From: Bacillales bacterium
Lineage (GTDB): Bacteria; Bacillota; Bacilli; Bacillales; DASSOY01
Length of the DNA: 60,730 bases
Assembly (NCBI GenBank): GCA_035700025.1
Contig: DASSOY010000025.1
Location: 1 to 60,730, forward strand
Direction: 5' to 3'
Shown: piece after piece, positions 24,317 to 32,583 of the stretch
How positions within the stretch are numbered: the stretch's first letter is position 1
Layout: each line of letters opens with the position of its first letter
Translations under genes and position numbers: made by a program
Notes under the pieces: generated by a model
What the model was told of the DNA's origin: nothing
The model's database searches: none
Seen by the model: the letters and a program-made list of their open reading frames with translations, nothing else

Positions 24317-25863
24317 TTCGCATTCGCACGAAGTTGTTCTTGTTTCTGCTGCTTCTCGCAGCGCTGTTGAACTCCGTGGCGTATTTTTTATATCAAAACG
24401 GGCAACGCTCGATCGATGAATACAACCGTGTGCTGCAGCGATTTTATTTGTTGAATGAAGTTTCTCAGCAAACCTCGGCGGTTTTCGAACAGCTGAACGT
24501 TTATTTGGCGGAACAAACGCCGGAAGCTTACGGTGACTACTTGCGCGCCCGCACTAACCTGAAACGCAAGCAAGATCAATTGTCTGCCATCGCTACGCAA
24601 GCCAACGGGTTGACGGTGGATAACTACCGCAACATGATTACGAGTTTCCTTGAAGAATGTGCGATCGTTTCCGGTTCGTTTCAGAGCGGTTCGATCGACC
24701 GTTATTCAGCTCATTTGCCGAAGGCGGAACGAATTTCCTTGTTCATCAAAGAAACCACCCTTGATTTGCTCAACGAGGAATTGGCCCGGTATCAAAATTT
24801 TTATTTGCAAATGAACAAAAAGAGCGCATATTTCCAATCGATGGGCATTTTCGTGTTCGTCTCGACGTTTTTGCTTTGTGCGTTGTTTGCGCTCTGGTTC
24901 TCAAGGGGCATCACACAGCCGATCGGGCAGTTGACGGCGGCCGCCCGGGAAATTTCACAAGGGCAGTTGGACGGGGAGCCGGTGCAGGCGTACACGAAAG
25001 ACGAATTGCGTTTTTTGACGCAAACGTTTAATGAAATGCGTGCCGACATTCGTCGTCTCGTAGGGGAAATCAAGGAACAATCGGAGCTCGACCAGCTGTT
25101 GAAAGAGATGGAACTGAAAAGCTTGCAAAGCCAAATTCATCCGCATTTCTTGTTCAACATTTTGAACACGCTTTCGCGCACCGCCTATTTGGAAGGCGCG
25201 GAACGGGCGAGTGCCTTGATCGATTCGACGGCAGCGCTCATGCGCCATAATTTGTCGCGGCTTGATCGTCCGACGACGCTCGGCAAGGAAGTGGAAATCA
25301 TCCGGGAATATTTCTTTCTCCAGTCGGCGCGGTTCGGAGATCGGGTCTCGTTTCGCACTGAGATTGACGAAGGTTGTTTGCAGCGGCCGGTGCCGAACAT
25401 GACGTTGCAGCCGATCGTGGAGAATGCGTTCGTGCACGGAATCGAATCGTATGAAAACGGAGCGGAAATCACGATAAAAATTGCGCCCGAAGGCACCGAT
25501 GTGCTCGTGGAAGTGTCCGACAACGGGGTAGGCATGGACGAGGCGACGCGCCAACGGCTGTTGGCTGACGCGGAAACAGAGGCGAACGGCGATGAGCGGA
25601 CGTTTGAGGATGCGGACAGGGGTGAACCGGATGGTGCCGGCCGAGGTGAAGCCGCGGCGAGCCGGGAACGGGAGCGGGACGGTTCAGAAGCGGCGAAACC
25701 GCACGGGCATTCGACGGGGCTCGGCGTCCATAATGTCATGAAACGATTGGCGTTGTTTTATCGAAAAGAAGGGTTGCTCGACATCCAGTCGGCGGTAGGG
25801 CAAGGAACGACGGTTCGCTTGCGGTTGCCGGAGATAACGGGAGGTAAAGATGAGTCGTTATAA
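24313..25863 (+). CDS. YesM-type sensor histidine kinase with an unusual ATP-domain insert
   Basis: A 516-residue membrane kinase: helix 1 (~7-27), an extracytoplasmic region (~28-175), helix 2 (~177-198), HAMP (~199-250), His_kinase domain with phosphoacceptor His276 in QIHPHFLFN, and HATPase_c. The N-box is LQPIVENAFVHGI and the G1 box DNGVGM (403-408); the G2 box TGLGVHNV begins near 468. Between G1 and G2 lies a ~45-residue charged, low-complexity stretch (~421-466, rich in Glu, Asp, Arg, Gly) in the ATP lid, which I do not expect in the family. It overlaps the regulator gene by 14 bases. Confidence 0.88.
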   Translation: MIRIRTKLFLFLLLLAALLNSVAYFLYQNGQRSIDEYNRVLQRFYLLNEVSQQTSAVFEQLNVYLAEQTPEAYGDYLRARTNLKRKQDQLSAIATQANGLTVDNYRNMITSFLEECAIVSGSFQSGSIDRYSAHLPKAERISLFIKETTLDLLNEELARYQNFYLQMNKKSAYFQSMGIFVFVSTFLLCALFALWFSRGITQPIGQLTAAAREISQGQLDGEPVQAYTKDELRFLTQTFNEMRADIRRLVGEIKEQSELDQLLKEMELKSLQSQIHPHFLFNILNTLSRTAYLEGAERASALIDSTAALMRHNLSRLDRPTTLGKEVEIIREYFFLQSARFGDRVSFRTEIDEGCLQRPVPNMTLQPIVENAFVHGIESYENGAEITIKIAPEGTDVLVEVSDNGVGMDEATRQRLLADAETEANGDERTFEDADRGEPDGAGRGEAAASRERERDGSEAAKPHGHSTGLGVHNVMKRLALFYRKEGLLDIQSAVGQGTTVRLRLPEITGGKDESL

Positions 25864-27463
25864 AATTATGATCGCCGACGACGAAGAAATTGAGCGGCTG
25901 GCGATGCGCAATATGTTAGCCGAAGGCGTCCAAGAAGCGGAAGTCATTGCTGAGGCGGCGAACGGCCGTGAGGCTGTGGCGTTGGCTGCGAAACGAATGC
26001 CGGACGTCGTTTTCATGGATATTAAAATGCCGGGAATGGACGGCGTCGAGGCAGTGAAGCGGATCAGGGAAGCGCAGCCGGATGTCAAATTCATTATGGT
26101 CTCGGCGTTCGATACGTTCGCGTACGCCCGTGAAGTCATGAAGGAGGGCGTGAAGGACTATTTGTTGAAGCCGAGCAAGAAGGAAGAAATTTGGCGGACG
26201 GTTCGGCGCGTGCTCGCGGAAGTGGAAAGCGAGCGGGCGGAGCGACGGGAGCGCGAAGCGCTCGAGGGGAAATTGCGTCAGGCGGAGTCGGTTGTGCGAG
26301 CGGAGTGGGTGACGGCGCTGTTTCTGAACCGGGTGGAGGAGGCGGAAGCCGCCGACCGGTTCGGGTTTATTGACTGGCGCGAACAGACGGCGTATGCGGC
26401 CGTATGCCGAGTGGCGGGAAGAGAGCAGGAGAAAGCGGCGTATGAATGGCTGCGGCAGGAGTGGATTCGTCGGGAGGAAGCGTTTGTCGGGCCGCTGATC
26501 GGCGGGCATGTGCCGGTGCTTGTCCCGGTGCGAGACGGAAAGGATGGCAGGACGGTGCGTGCGAAGGCGGTGCGGGGAGCGCAGCGGATATTGGCGGACT
26601 TTGAGGCGGTGTTCGCGGATGTGGCGCTGGCGATCGGAATGGGCACGGAAGTGGAGCGGCTGGAGGCATTCAGTACGTCGTGCGACGAGGCGTTGATGGC
26701 GTTGGACCAGACGAACGCGAATGTGCGGGTAATGATGTTTCATGCTTCTTTGAATGCGGGAAGGGGCGCGGAAGATTTGCGGCTTGAGCAGTCGTTGTTG
26801 GAAGCGGTTCATGACGGTCAAGTGCAACTGATGCTGCGCCTGTTCGACAAATGGGCAGCTGGAAAAAGTAAAACAAGTGATTTCGGACGGGAGCTCGAAG
26901 ATGTTGCCTACCGTGCAGAACGGATGACGGAAAATGCAGGTGTTGTACTTGCGCCGCACGAACAAGTCAAGGACTCCGGCGACATTCACGAGCGGGTAGC
27001 TGCGGTGCGAACAAGACTGCTTTCGATCGCCAAACAAATGGACAAGTGGCAGCACGAACACGCTTACGGAACGTTGGAAGCGGCGAAACGATACATGGAA
27101 GCGAATTTTCAAAGCGCCTTGACGTTGGAAGAAACGGCGGAGCACGTCGGGCTGAGCCCTTATTATTTCAGCAAGCTGTTTAAAGAACGCTCCGGGACAA
27201 CTTTTATCGACTATGTCACCGATTTGCGCTTGAAACAGGCGAAACAGCTGCTCCGAACGAGCGGCATGAGCTTGAAAGAGATTTGTTATGCGTGCGGATA
27301 CGGGAATCCAAACTACTTCAGCCGCCTGTTCAAGAAACGGGTCGGCTGTCCGCCAAGCGAGTACCGGTCGAATGGAGAACCGCAAAAAAAGGAAGAAGAT
27401 CGCAAAAAAAGGAAGGAAATTGACGCCCACGGCGACCAAGGAGTCCCTTACAATCAATCATGA
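25850..27463 (+). CDS. YesN-type response regulator, AraC-family output
   Basis: A 537-residue regulator: receiver domain with acidic pocket DDE (10-12) and phospho-acceptor Asp57 in FMDIKMPGMDG, Lys in LLKPSKKEE, a long linker domain, and two C-terminal AraC helix-turn-helix motifs (ALTLEETAEHVGLSPYYFSKLFKERSG and MSLKEICYACGYGNPNYFSRLFKKRVG). The C-terminus ends in a lysine-rich tail. It probably activates the adjacent ABC importer when the binding-protein sensor and kinase detect sugar. Confidence 0.88.
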   Translation: MSRYKIMIADDEEIERLAMRNMLAEGVQEAEVIAEAANGREAVALAAKRMPDVVFMDIKMPGMDGVEAVKRIREAQPDVKFIMVSAFDTFAYAREVMKEGVKDYLLKPSKKEEIWRTVRRVLAEVESERAERREREALEGKLRQAESVVRAEWVTALFLNRVEEAEAADRFGFIDWREQTAYAAVCRVAGREQEKAAYEWLRQEWIRREEAFVGPLIGGHVPVLVPVRDGKDGRTVRAKAVRGAQRILADFEAVFADVALAIGMGTEVERLEAFSTSCDEALMALDQTNANVRVMMFHASLNAGRGAEDLRLEQSLLEAVHDGQVQLMLRLFDKWAAGKSKTSDFGRELEDVAYRAERMTENAGVVLAPHEQVKDSGDIHERVAAVRTRLLSIAKQMDKWQHEHAYGTLEAAKRYMEANFQSALTLEETAEHVGLSPYYFSKLFKERSGTTFIDYVTDLRLKQAKQLLRTSGMSLKEICYACGYGNPNYFSRLFKKRVGCPPSEYRSNGEPQKKEEDRKKRKEIDAHGDQGVPYNQS

Positions 27464-27497
27464 CAGCGTTTACATTTAGTAAAGGGGGAATTCCTGA

Positions 27498-28805
27498 ATG
27501 AAAAAGAAGTTCAGCTTATGGACGGTCATGCTGCTCGTCGTTGCTTTGTTATTGTCGGCATGCGGCGGGTCTGGATCCGGATCGGAAGACGCATCCGGGG
27601 ATGCCGGAGACGGCGGCAGCGGCAAAGTCAAGTTGGAAATTTTCAGCTGGTGGACGGCAGGCGGTGAAGCAGATGCGTTAAAAGCCTTGTTGAAAGGGTT
27701 CAAAGAAAAATATCCGAACATCGACGTCGTTAATGCTGCGGTCGCCGGCGGTGCCGGATCGAATGCGAAAGCGGTGCTTTCCACGCGGATGCAAGGCGGA
27801 GATCCGCCGTCGACGTTCCAGGTTCACGGCGGAGCGGAACTGTTTCAATGGGTGAACGCGGGAAAAATGAGCCCGCTTGATGAGTTGTACAAGGAGAAAA
27901 GTTGGCAGGACAAGTTTCCGCAAAAAGTGATTGACATGAACAGCAAAGACGGTCACGTCTGGGGTGTGCCGATTGACATTCACCGCGGAAACGTCGTGTT
28001 TTACAACAAAGCGATTTTTGAAAAATACGGCATCGAACCGCCGAAAACGTTTGACGAGTTTTTCGCGGCTGCGGAAAAGCTGAAGGCGAATGGCGTAACG
28101 CCGCTCGCGCTCGGCGACAAAAACGTTTGGCCGGCAACGATGTTGTTTGAAAACGTGTTGCTCGGCACGATTGGGCCGGAAAACTATGCGAAATTGTGGA
28201 CCGGCGAGCTTTCTTTCGACAGCGAAGGCGTCCGGAAAGCGGCAGAACGGTTTAAAAAGATGCTCGATTACGTGAACGAGGGTCATAGTTCGCTCGCCTG
28301 GCAAGATGCCACACAGCTGATCATTGACGGCAAGGCGGCAATGAACGTGATGGGCGACTGGGCGGAAGGCTATCTCGTCAGCAAAGGTTGGAAACCGAAC
28401 GAAGACTTCGGCTGGATCGAATCACCGGGAACGACGGACGATTTTATGATCATCAACGACTCGTTCGGCCTCCCGAAAGGCGTGGAACATCCCGATGCGG
28501 TCAAGAAGTTCCTCGGTTATCTCGGCACGCCGGAAGCGCAAGCGGCGTTTAACGAAATTAAAGGATCGATTCCAGCGAACACGGAAACGGACATGTCTGG
28601 ATTCAACGAATACAGCCAATCGGCGATGAAAGACTTTAAAGCGGCTGATGAAAAAGGAACGCTCGCGTTGAGCCTTGCCCACGGTTCCGCGGCACCTCCG
28701 GGATTCTTGAATCAAGTGAACACCGCCGTCAATATGTTCGTCACCCAAAAGGATGTCGATTCGTTCCTGCGATCGCTGAAGCAGGCAAGCTCACAATTGC
28801 AGTAA
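27498..28805 (+). CDS. Sugar ABC transporter binding lipoprotein, glucose/mannose (GtsA/GlcE) type
   Basis: A 435-residue family-1 solute-binding lipoprotein: signal peptide with lipobox LLSAC near residue 21, an acidic Gly/Ser linker, then LEIFSWWTAGGEADALKALLKGFKEKYP and AVAGGAGSNAKAVLSTRMQGGDPPSTFQVHGG, blocks typical of glucose/mannose-binding GtsA and Thermus GlcE. The ligand is thus probably an aldohexose, by likeness only. It lies 34 bases behind the response regulator gene and is followed by a hairpin before the permeases. Confidence 0.85.
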   Translation: MKKKFSLWTVMLLVVALLLSACGGSGSGSEDASGDAGDGGSGKVKLEIFSWWTAGGEADALKALLKGFKEKYPNIDVVNAAVAGGAGSNAKAVLSTRMQGGDPPSTFQVHGGAELFQWVNAGKMSPLDELYKEKSWQDKFPQKVIDMNSKDGHVWGVPIDIHRGNVVFYNKAIFEKYGIEPPKTFDEFFAAAEKLKANGVTPLALGDKNVWPATMLFENVLLGTIGPENYAKLWTGELSFDSEGVRKAAERFKKMLDYVNEGHSSLAWQDATQLIIDGKAAMNVMGDWAEGYLVSKGWKPNEDFGWIESPGTTDDFMIINDSFGLPKGVEHPDAVKKFLGYLGTPEAQAAFNEIKGSIPANTETDMSGFNEYSQSAMKDFKAADEKGTLALSLAHGSAAPPGFLNQVNTAVNMFVTQKDVDSFLRSLKQASSQLQ

Positions 28806-28812
28806 CCAATGG

Positions 28813-28840
28813 GGGCGCCGCAGGCGCCCTTCTTTTCTTT
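28813..28840 (+). terminator. Hairpin between binding protein and permease
   Basis: Stem GGGCGCC-GCA-GGCGCCC followed by TTCTTTTCTTT. Such intra-operon hairpins partly stop transcription or protect the upstream mRNA, giving more binding protein than permease. Confidence 0.75.
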
Positions 28841-28857
28841 AGGGGAGGGAGAAACAT

Positions 28858-29823
28858 ATGAACACGCAACCGACAACTGCAAAACGTCCGCTGCTTCCGC
28901 GGACGAACGCAAAACGGCGGCTTTCGAAAGACCAGCTGCTCGCCTTTTTATTTTTAACGCCTTCCTTGCTTTTGATCGCTGTTTTCGTTTACGGGTTCAT
29001 CGGCTGGACCGGCTATGTGTCGTTGAGCCAATGGAATTCGATCGTTCCCGATTTATCGTGGGCCGGGCTCGACAACTACGTTCAACTTTTTCAAACGTTT
29101 CGTTTCCAAGCTGACTTGCGCAACATGGTCGTGTTCACGATCTTGTTCATCGCCTGTGTCATTTTTCTCGGCCAGTTGTTCGCGGTGCTGCTCGATCAAA
29201 AGCTGAAAGGCGAATCGTTGTTTCGTAACATCTTTTTGTTCCCGATGGCTTTATCGTTTGTTGTAACGGGGGTTGTTTGGCGCTGGGTATTGAATCCAAA
29301 AACAGGAGTCAATCTCCTTCTCGATGATCTCGGCTGGGCGTTTGGCTGGTATACGGACACGAGCGTCGTGCCGGGGTGGTCGTTGTTCCAAATCGAATTC
29401 GGCATGCCGATCGCACTCATTGCCGTCATCATTGCGGCCGTCTGGCAAATGACCGGTTTCTCGCTGGCGATGTATCTTGCCGGGCTGCGTGGAATTCCCG
29501 AGGAGCTCAGGGAAGCGGCGCGCATGGACGGCGCCAGCGAACGACAAATTTATTTTAAAGTCATTTTGCCGCAGCTCAAACCGATCACATTCGGCGTCAT
29601 CGTCATGATGCTCCACATTTCGTTGAAAATCTTCGATTTGATTTACACGATGACCGGTCCGGGTGCCAATTTTGTCACCGACATGCCGGCCGTCAACATG
29701 TTCGACACGACCTTCCAGGCGAATTTATACGCGCGCGGTGCGGCGATTGCCATCGTACTGTTGTTGCTCGTTGCCGTATTCATCGTGCCTTACTTGATCC
29801 GAAGCCGAAAGGGGGAAGCTTAA
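28858..29823 (+). CDS. Sugar ABC transporter permease, MalF/GtsB type
   Basis: A 321-residue permease with an N-terminal cytosolic arm, six predicted helices and the EAA loop (EELREAARMDGASERQIYFKVILPQLKP) that docks on the ATPase. It starts 52 bases behind the binding-protein gene and sits one base before the next permease. No ATPase gene is in the cluster; a shared MsmX-type ATPase elsewhere is the likely partner. Confidence 0.9.
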   Translation: MNTQPTTAKRPLLPRTNAKRRLSKDQLLAFLFLTPSLLLIAVFVYGFIGWTGYVSLSQWNSIVPDLSWAGLDNYVQLFQTFRFQADLRNMVVFTILFIACVIFLGQLFAVLLDQKLKGESLFRNIFLFPMALSFVVTGVVWRWVLNPKTGVNLLLDDLGWAFGWYTDTSVVPGWSLFQIEFGMPIALIAVIIAAVWQMTGFSLAMYLAGLRGIPEELREAARMDGASERQIYFKVILPQLKPITFGVIVMMLHISLKIFDLIYTMTGPGANFVTDMPAVNMFDTTFQANLYARGAAIAIVLLLLVAVFIVPYLIRSRKGEA

Positions 29824-29824
29824 G

Positions 29825-30646
29825 ATGACTGCACGCTTACTTTCCAGGAGCTTGCTTTATGCAGTGCTCGTCCTGTTCGCCGTCGTCTTTCTCGTCCCTT
29901 TTTACGTGTTGCTCGTGACGAGCTTGAAACCGTTCGCCGAAGTGTCGATCGCGACGATGTGGCAGCTGCCGCATACCATCGATTTTTCCAGCTATCGCGC
30001 CGCATTTCAACAACTGGCGCCGAACTTTTTGAACAGTGTCTATCTCGTCGTTCCGGCTACGCTCCTTTCCGCACTGCTCGGTTCGTTGAACGGCTACGTG
30101 TTGTCGAAATGGAAATTCAAAGGCTCGGAATGGGTGTTTACCGCGTTATTGTTCGGGATGTTCATCCCATACCAAAGCATCTTGATTCCGCTCATCCAAA
30201 CGATTCAAAAGATCGGCTTGTACAACTCGATTGCCGGTCTCGTGCTCGTCAACGTTGTTTACGGCTTGCCGGTGACAACGCTCATGTTCCGCAATTTCTA
30301 CGCAAGCATTCCAGATTCGATGATCGAATCGGCGCAAATCGACGGCGCCGGCTTCATCCGCGTCTACCGGCACATCATCGTGCCGCTGTCGATCACCGGC
30401 TTCGTCGTCGTCGCCATCTGGCAATTTACGAACATCTGGAATGAATTCTTATTCGCGATCACGATTACCGGCCACGGCCAGCATCCGATCATGGTCGCTT
30501 TGCAAAACCTGGCCGGCAGCCAAGTCGTCCACTGGAACATCCAGATGGCCGGCGCGTTGCTCGCCGCCTTGCCGACGATGCTCGTCTACATTCTCGCCGG
30601 CCGCTACTTCATTCGCGGCTTGTTGGCCGGTTCCGTCAAAGGATAA
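29825..30646 (+). CDS. Sugar ABC transporter permease, MalG/GtsC type
   Basis: A 273-residue permease with six helices and the EAA motif (DSMIESAQIDGAGFIRVYRHIIVPLS). It ends the transporter operon. Downstream lie two copies of the 191-bp repeat element and a terminator rather than more genes. Confidence 0.9.
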   Translation: MTARLLSRSLLYAVLVLFAVVFLVPFYVLLVTSLKPFAEVSIATMWQLPHTIDFSSYRAAFQQLAPNFLNSVYLVVPATLLSALLGSLNGYVLSKWKFKGSEWVFTALLFGMFIPYQSILIPLIQTIQKIGLYNSIAGLVLVNVVYGLPVTTLMFRNFYASIPDSMIESAQIDGAGFIRVYRHIIVPLSITGFVVVAIWQFTNIWNEFLFAITITGHGQHPIMVALQNLAGSQVVHWNIQMAGALLAALPTMLVYILAGRYFIRGLLAGSVKG

Positions 30647-30655
30647 TCGGAACGA

Positions 30656-30846
30656 ATCGCTCACTAGAAGCGCTATTTTCGAAAAATGTGCCGTTGCGCC
30701 GCGGAATCGCGCACCACAGGCCTTATTTTCTTAGAACCCCCGGAAATCATGGCGATTTCCGGGGTTGTAGCGAAAATAAGGTGCTGGATGAGCGATAATC
30801 TGGAAATCGCCGGCATTTTGCGCAAATAAGAACGCTCATGCGCGAT
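30656..30846 (+). repeat. 191-bp nested double inverted repeat, copy B
   Basis: Direct units start at 30656 and 30706; inverted units end at 30796 and 30846 (50, 90, 50). The centre is a perfect 13-bp hairpin, AACCCCGGAAATC/GATTTCCGGGGTT. Confidence 0.9.
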
Positions 30847-30911
30847 TTCTTCAAAATCATAAGATCGGATAGTTTCGGCAGGCCGAAACTGTCATCATCC
30901 ACAACGGACAA

Positions 30912-31103
30912 ATCGCGCATCAGAAGCGCTATTTGCCCAATATCCGCCGATGTTCGCACGAAATCGCGCACCACAGGCCTTATTTTCTTAAAAACCCCGG
31001 AAATCATGGCGATTTCCGGGGTTGTGACGAAAATAAGGTGCTGGATGAGCGATAATCTGGAAATCGCCGGTATTTCGCCCAAATAAGAACGCTCATGCGC
31101 GAT
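30912..31103 (+). repeat. 191-bp nested double inverted repeat, copy C
   Basis: Direct units start at 30912 and 30963; inverted units end at 31053 and 31103 (51, 90, 50). From the second unit on it is almost identical to copy B, 257 bp away, including the central hairpin, while the first unit and spacer differ. Confidence 0.9.
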
Positions 31104-31110
31104 AATTGGG

Positions 31111-31160
31111 AACAACTCCCCTTCTCTTGTTCAGAAGGGGAGTTGTTGCGTTATTTTTTT
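31111..31160 (+). terminator. Strong terminator behind the repeat pair
   Basis: A 15-bp stem AACAACTCCCCTTCT/AGAAGGGGAGTTGTT with a 7-nt loop, then GCGTTATTTTTTT on the plus strand. It overlaps the end of the convergent methyltransferase gene. Confidence 0.85.
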
Positions 31161-31876
31161 ATCCCCATAAACACGCCGTAGCCGTGGTAATCTTCATACT
31201 TTGTCAAGATCGACAAATTTTGTTGTTGGATCGACTTAATTTCGGCGGCGTTTTCTTTTGTCGCCGGTTCCGCAAGCGAGGGGTCGTCGAAGCCGGGAAG
31301 AAAATGGAGGAGGTCATCGGCGAGCGCGGTCGGATTCCACACCTCTACTTCTTTAAACCCGGCTTCTTCGATCATATGCAGCCATTGATCGAGCGAAGGG
31401 AGTTCTTTGGCGCCGTACAAGGTGCTGATCGCTTGCTTCATCGCTTCGGGGAGCGGTTTGACGGCCATTAATTCCCGATCAAACAATTCGCCTTCCGGAC
31501 GCAGCACGCGCACATATTCCCTCAACGCCTTCGGAATATCGGCAAAAACTGTCACTGACTCGCCCAACACGACATCGAACGATTCATCTTCAAACGGAAG
31601 CTTCGTTACGTCTCCTTGAACGGCCTTCACGTTCACCCCTTTGCTTTGCGCACGCTTCTGCGTTTTCTCCACCATTTTTTCACGGAGATCAAGCGCGGTT
31701 ACGTCGCATCCTTTTTCCGCAAGATAACAGGCGGTTTGCCCTGTTCCGGAACCCACCTCGAGCACTTTCGCTCCTGCAGCAATCGGGAAATGGCTCAAAA
31801 AATTCAAAGTCGCGGCAAAGCCGCCGGGATGAGCGCCGCCTGCCCCAACGTGAGCTAACATATCATGATAATCCAT
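31151..31876 (-). CDS. Class I SAM-dependent methyltransferase (UbiE/BioC-like)
   Basis: A 241-residue methyltransferase with motif I VLEVGSGTGQTACYLAEKGCDVTALDLR, motif II DVTKLPFEDESFDVVLGESVTVF and a following LREYVRVLRPEGELF. The substrate is unknown. ATG 31876 (MDYHDML) is chosen, with AGGAGAGG upstream; a longer frame reaching 32137 has no ribosome site and crosses the YjcZ promoter region. Confidence 0.85.
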   Translation of the reverse strand: MDYHDMLAHVGAGGAHPGGFAATLNFLSHFPIAAGAKVLEVGSGTGQTACYLAEKGCDVTALDLREKMVEKTQKRAQSKGVNVKAVQGDVTKLPFEDESFDVVLGESVTVFADIPKALREYVRVLRPEGELFDRELMAVKPLPEAMKQAISTLYGAKELPSLDQWLHMIEEAGFKEVEVWNPTALADDLLHFLPGFDDPSLAEPATKENAAEIKSIQQQNLSILTKYEDYHGYGVFMGIKK

Positions 31877-32001
31877 CGATTTCTGATCCTCTCCTTTCTT
31901 CATGTCACATCTTATGGCACATAGCAGGAGATTGGGATGGGTTTCCTTTGAAAAATAGGCCTTGTCTCCGCCGTTGTCCGCTACGGCACAGCGAAAGGGC
32001 G

Positions 32002-32010
32002 CATAGGGTA
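32002..32010 (+). promoter_or_regulatory. Possible SigK-type -10 element before yjcZ
   Basis: CATAGGGTA fits the mother-cell SigK pattern CATAnnnTA, with an AC dinucleotide 17 bases upstream. This would match expression of a spore-associated peptide, but the motif is short. Confidence 0.35.
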
Positions 32011-32075
32011 GTAGTGTAACAGGCGAATGCGATTCGCCGTTGCAGTTCAAAGTTTTTTTGAAAGGAGTTTTTCCC

Positions 32076-32237
32076 ATGAGTGGATCGTACGGAGGCGGCT
32101 TTGCGTTAATCGTAGTGCTGTTTATTCTGTTGATCATTGTCGGAGCTGCCGGTTACGGAGGCGGCTACGGCTTTGGCGGCTATGGTTATGGCGGCTATGG
32201 CTACGGCGGATTCGGAAGGGTACCTTTCTGGTGGTAA
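32076..32237 (+). CDS. YjcZ family sporulation peptide
   Basis: A 53-residue peptide: short N-terminus, one membrane helix (FALIVVLFILLIIVGAAGYGGG) and a Gly-Tyr-rich repeat tail (GGYGYGGYGYGGFG) ending in FWW. This is the YjcZ sporulation family found in spore formers. The ribosome site is AAAGGAG. A second, shorter paralog follows 115 bases downstream. Confidence 0.85.
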   Translation: MSGSYGGGFALIVVLFILLIIVGAAGYGGGYGFGGYGYGGYGYGGFGRVPFWW

Positions 32238-32352
32238 AACTCTCCCGTTAAGCAAGGGAAGGGTTGCATGCCGGCAGTCTGCCCTTTAAGACTTACAATT
32301 ACGGGTTTGATAACGTTCGGGCAAGATCGTTTCTCGGAAAGGAGGTGTTATG

Positions 32353-32457
32353 ATGGGCTACGGTTGCGGCGGCTACGGCGGTTATGGTGCCGGTTTCGCG
32401 TTGATCGTTGTGTTGTTTATTTTGTTGATCATTATCGGAGCGTCTTACGTTTATTAA
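32353..32457 (+). CDS. YjcZ family sporulation peptide, short paralog
   Basis: A 34-residue peptide in which the Gly-Tyr repeat precedes the helix (MGYGCGGYGGYGAG, then FALIVVLFILLIIIGASYVY). The helix is almost identical to that of the previous gene, so the pair arose by duplication with the Gly-Tyr tract moved to the other end. AAAGGAGGTG precedes two ATGs; the second (32353) has the better spacing. Confidence 0.85.
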   Translation: MGYGCGGYGGYGAGFALIVVLFILLIIIGASYVY

Positions 32458-32520
32458 GCCAAAGGACATCCCCCATGCAGTGACCCATTCAACCTCCTAT
32501 GAATGAAACGGATCGGAACG

Positions 32521-32548
32521 AGAGGGGCGATCGTGCCCCTCTTATTGT
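32521..32548 (+). terminator. Terminator after the yjcZ pair
   Basis: Stem AGAGGGGC/GCCCCTCT (32521-32528 with 32535-32542) followed by TATTG, a modest T-run. Confidence 0.6.
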
Positions 32549-32555
32549 CGTACAT

Positions 32556-32583
32556 AAAAAAAGGGGACTGCGTCATCCCCTTT
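32556..32583 (-). terminator. Terminator of the merR gene
   Basis: Stem AAAGGGGA/TCCCCTTT (32560-32567 with 32576-32583); on the minus strand TTTTTATG follows. It contains the merR stop codon. Confidence 0.8.

Noticed and set aside
25916..27457. 513-codon minus-strand frame opposite the response regulator
   Set aside because: The plus strand has a full receiver and AraC domain; the other frame is an open shadow.
30747..31115. Frames crossing the 191-bp elements on both strands
   Set aside because: Their translations are repetitive by-products of the palindromic units, and no ribosome sites are present.
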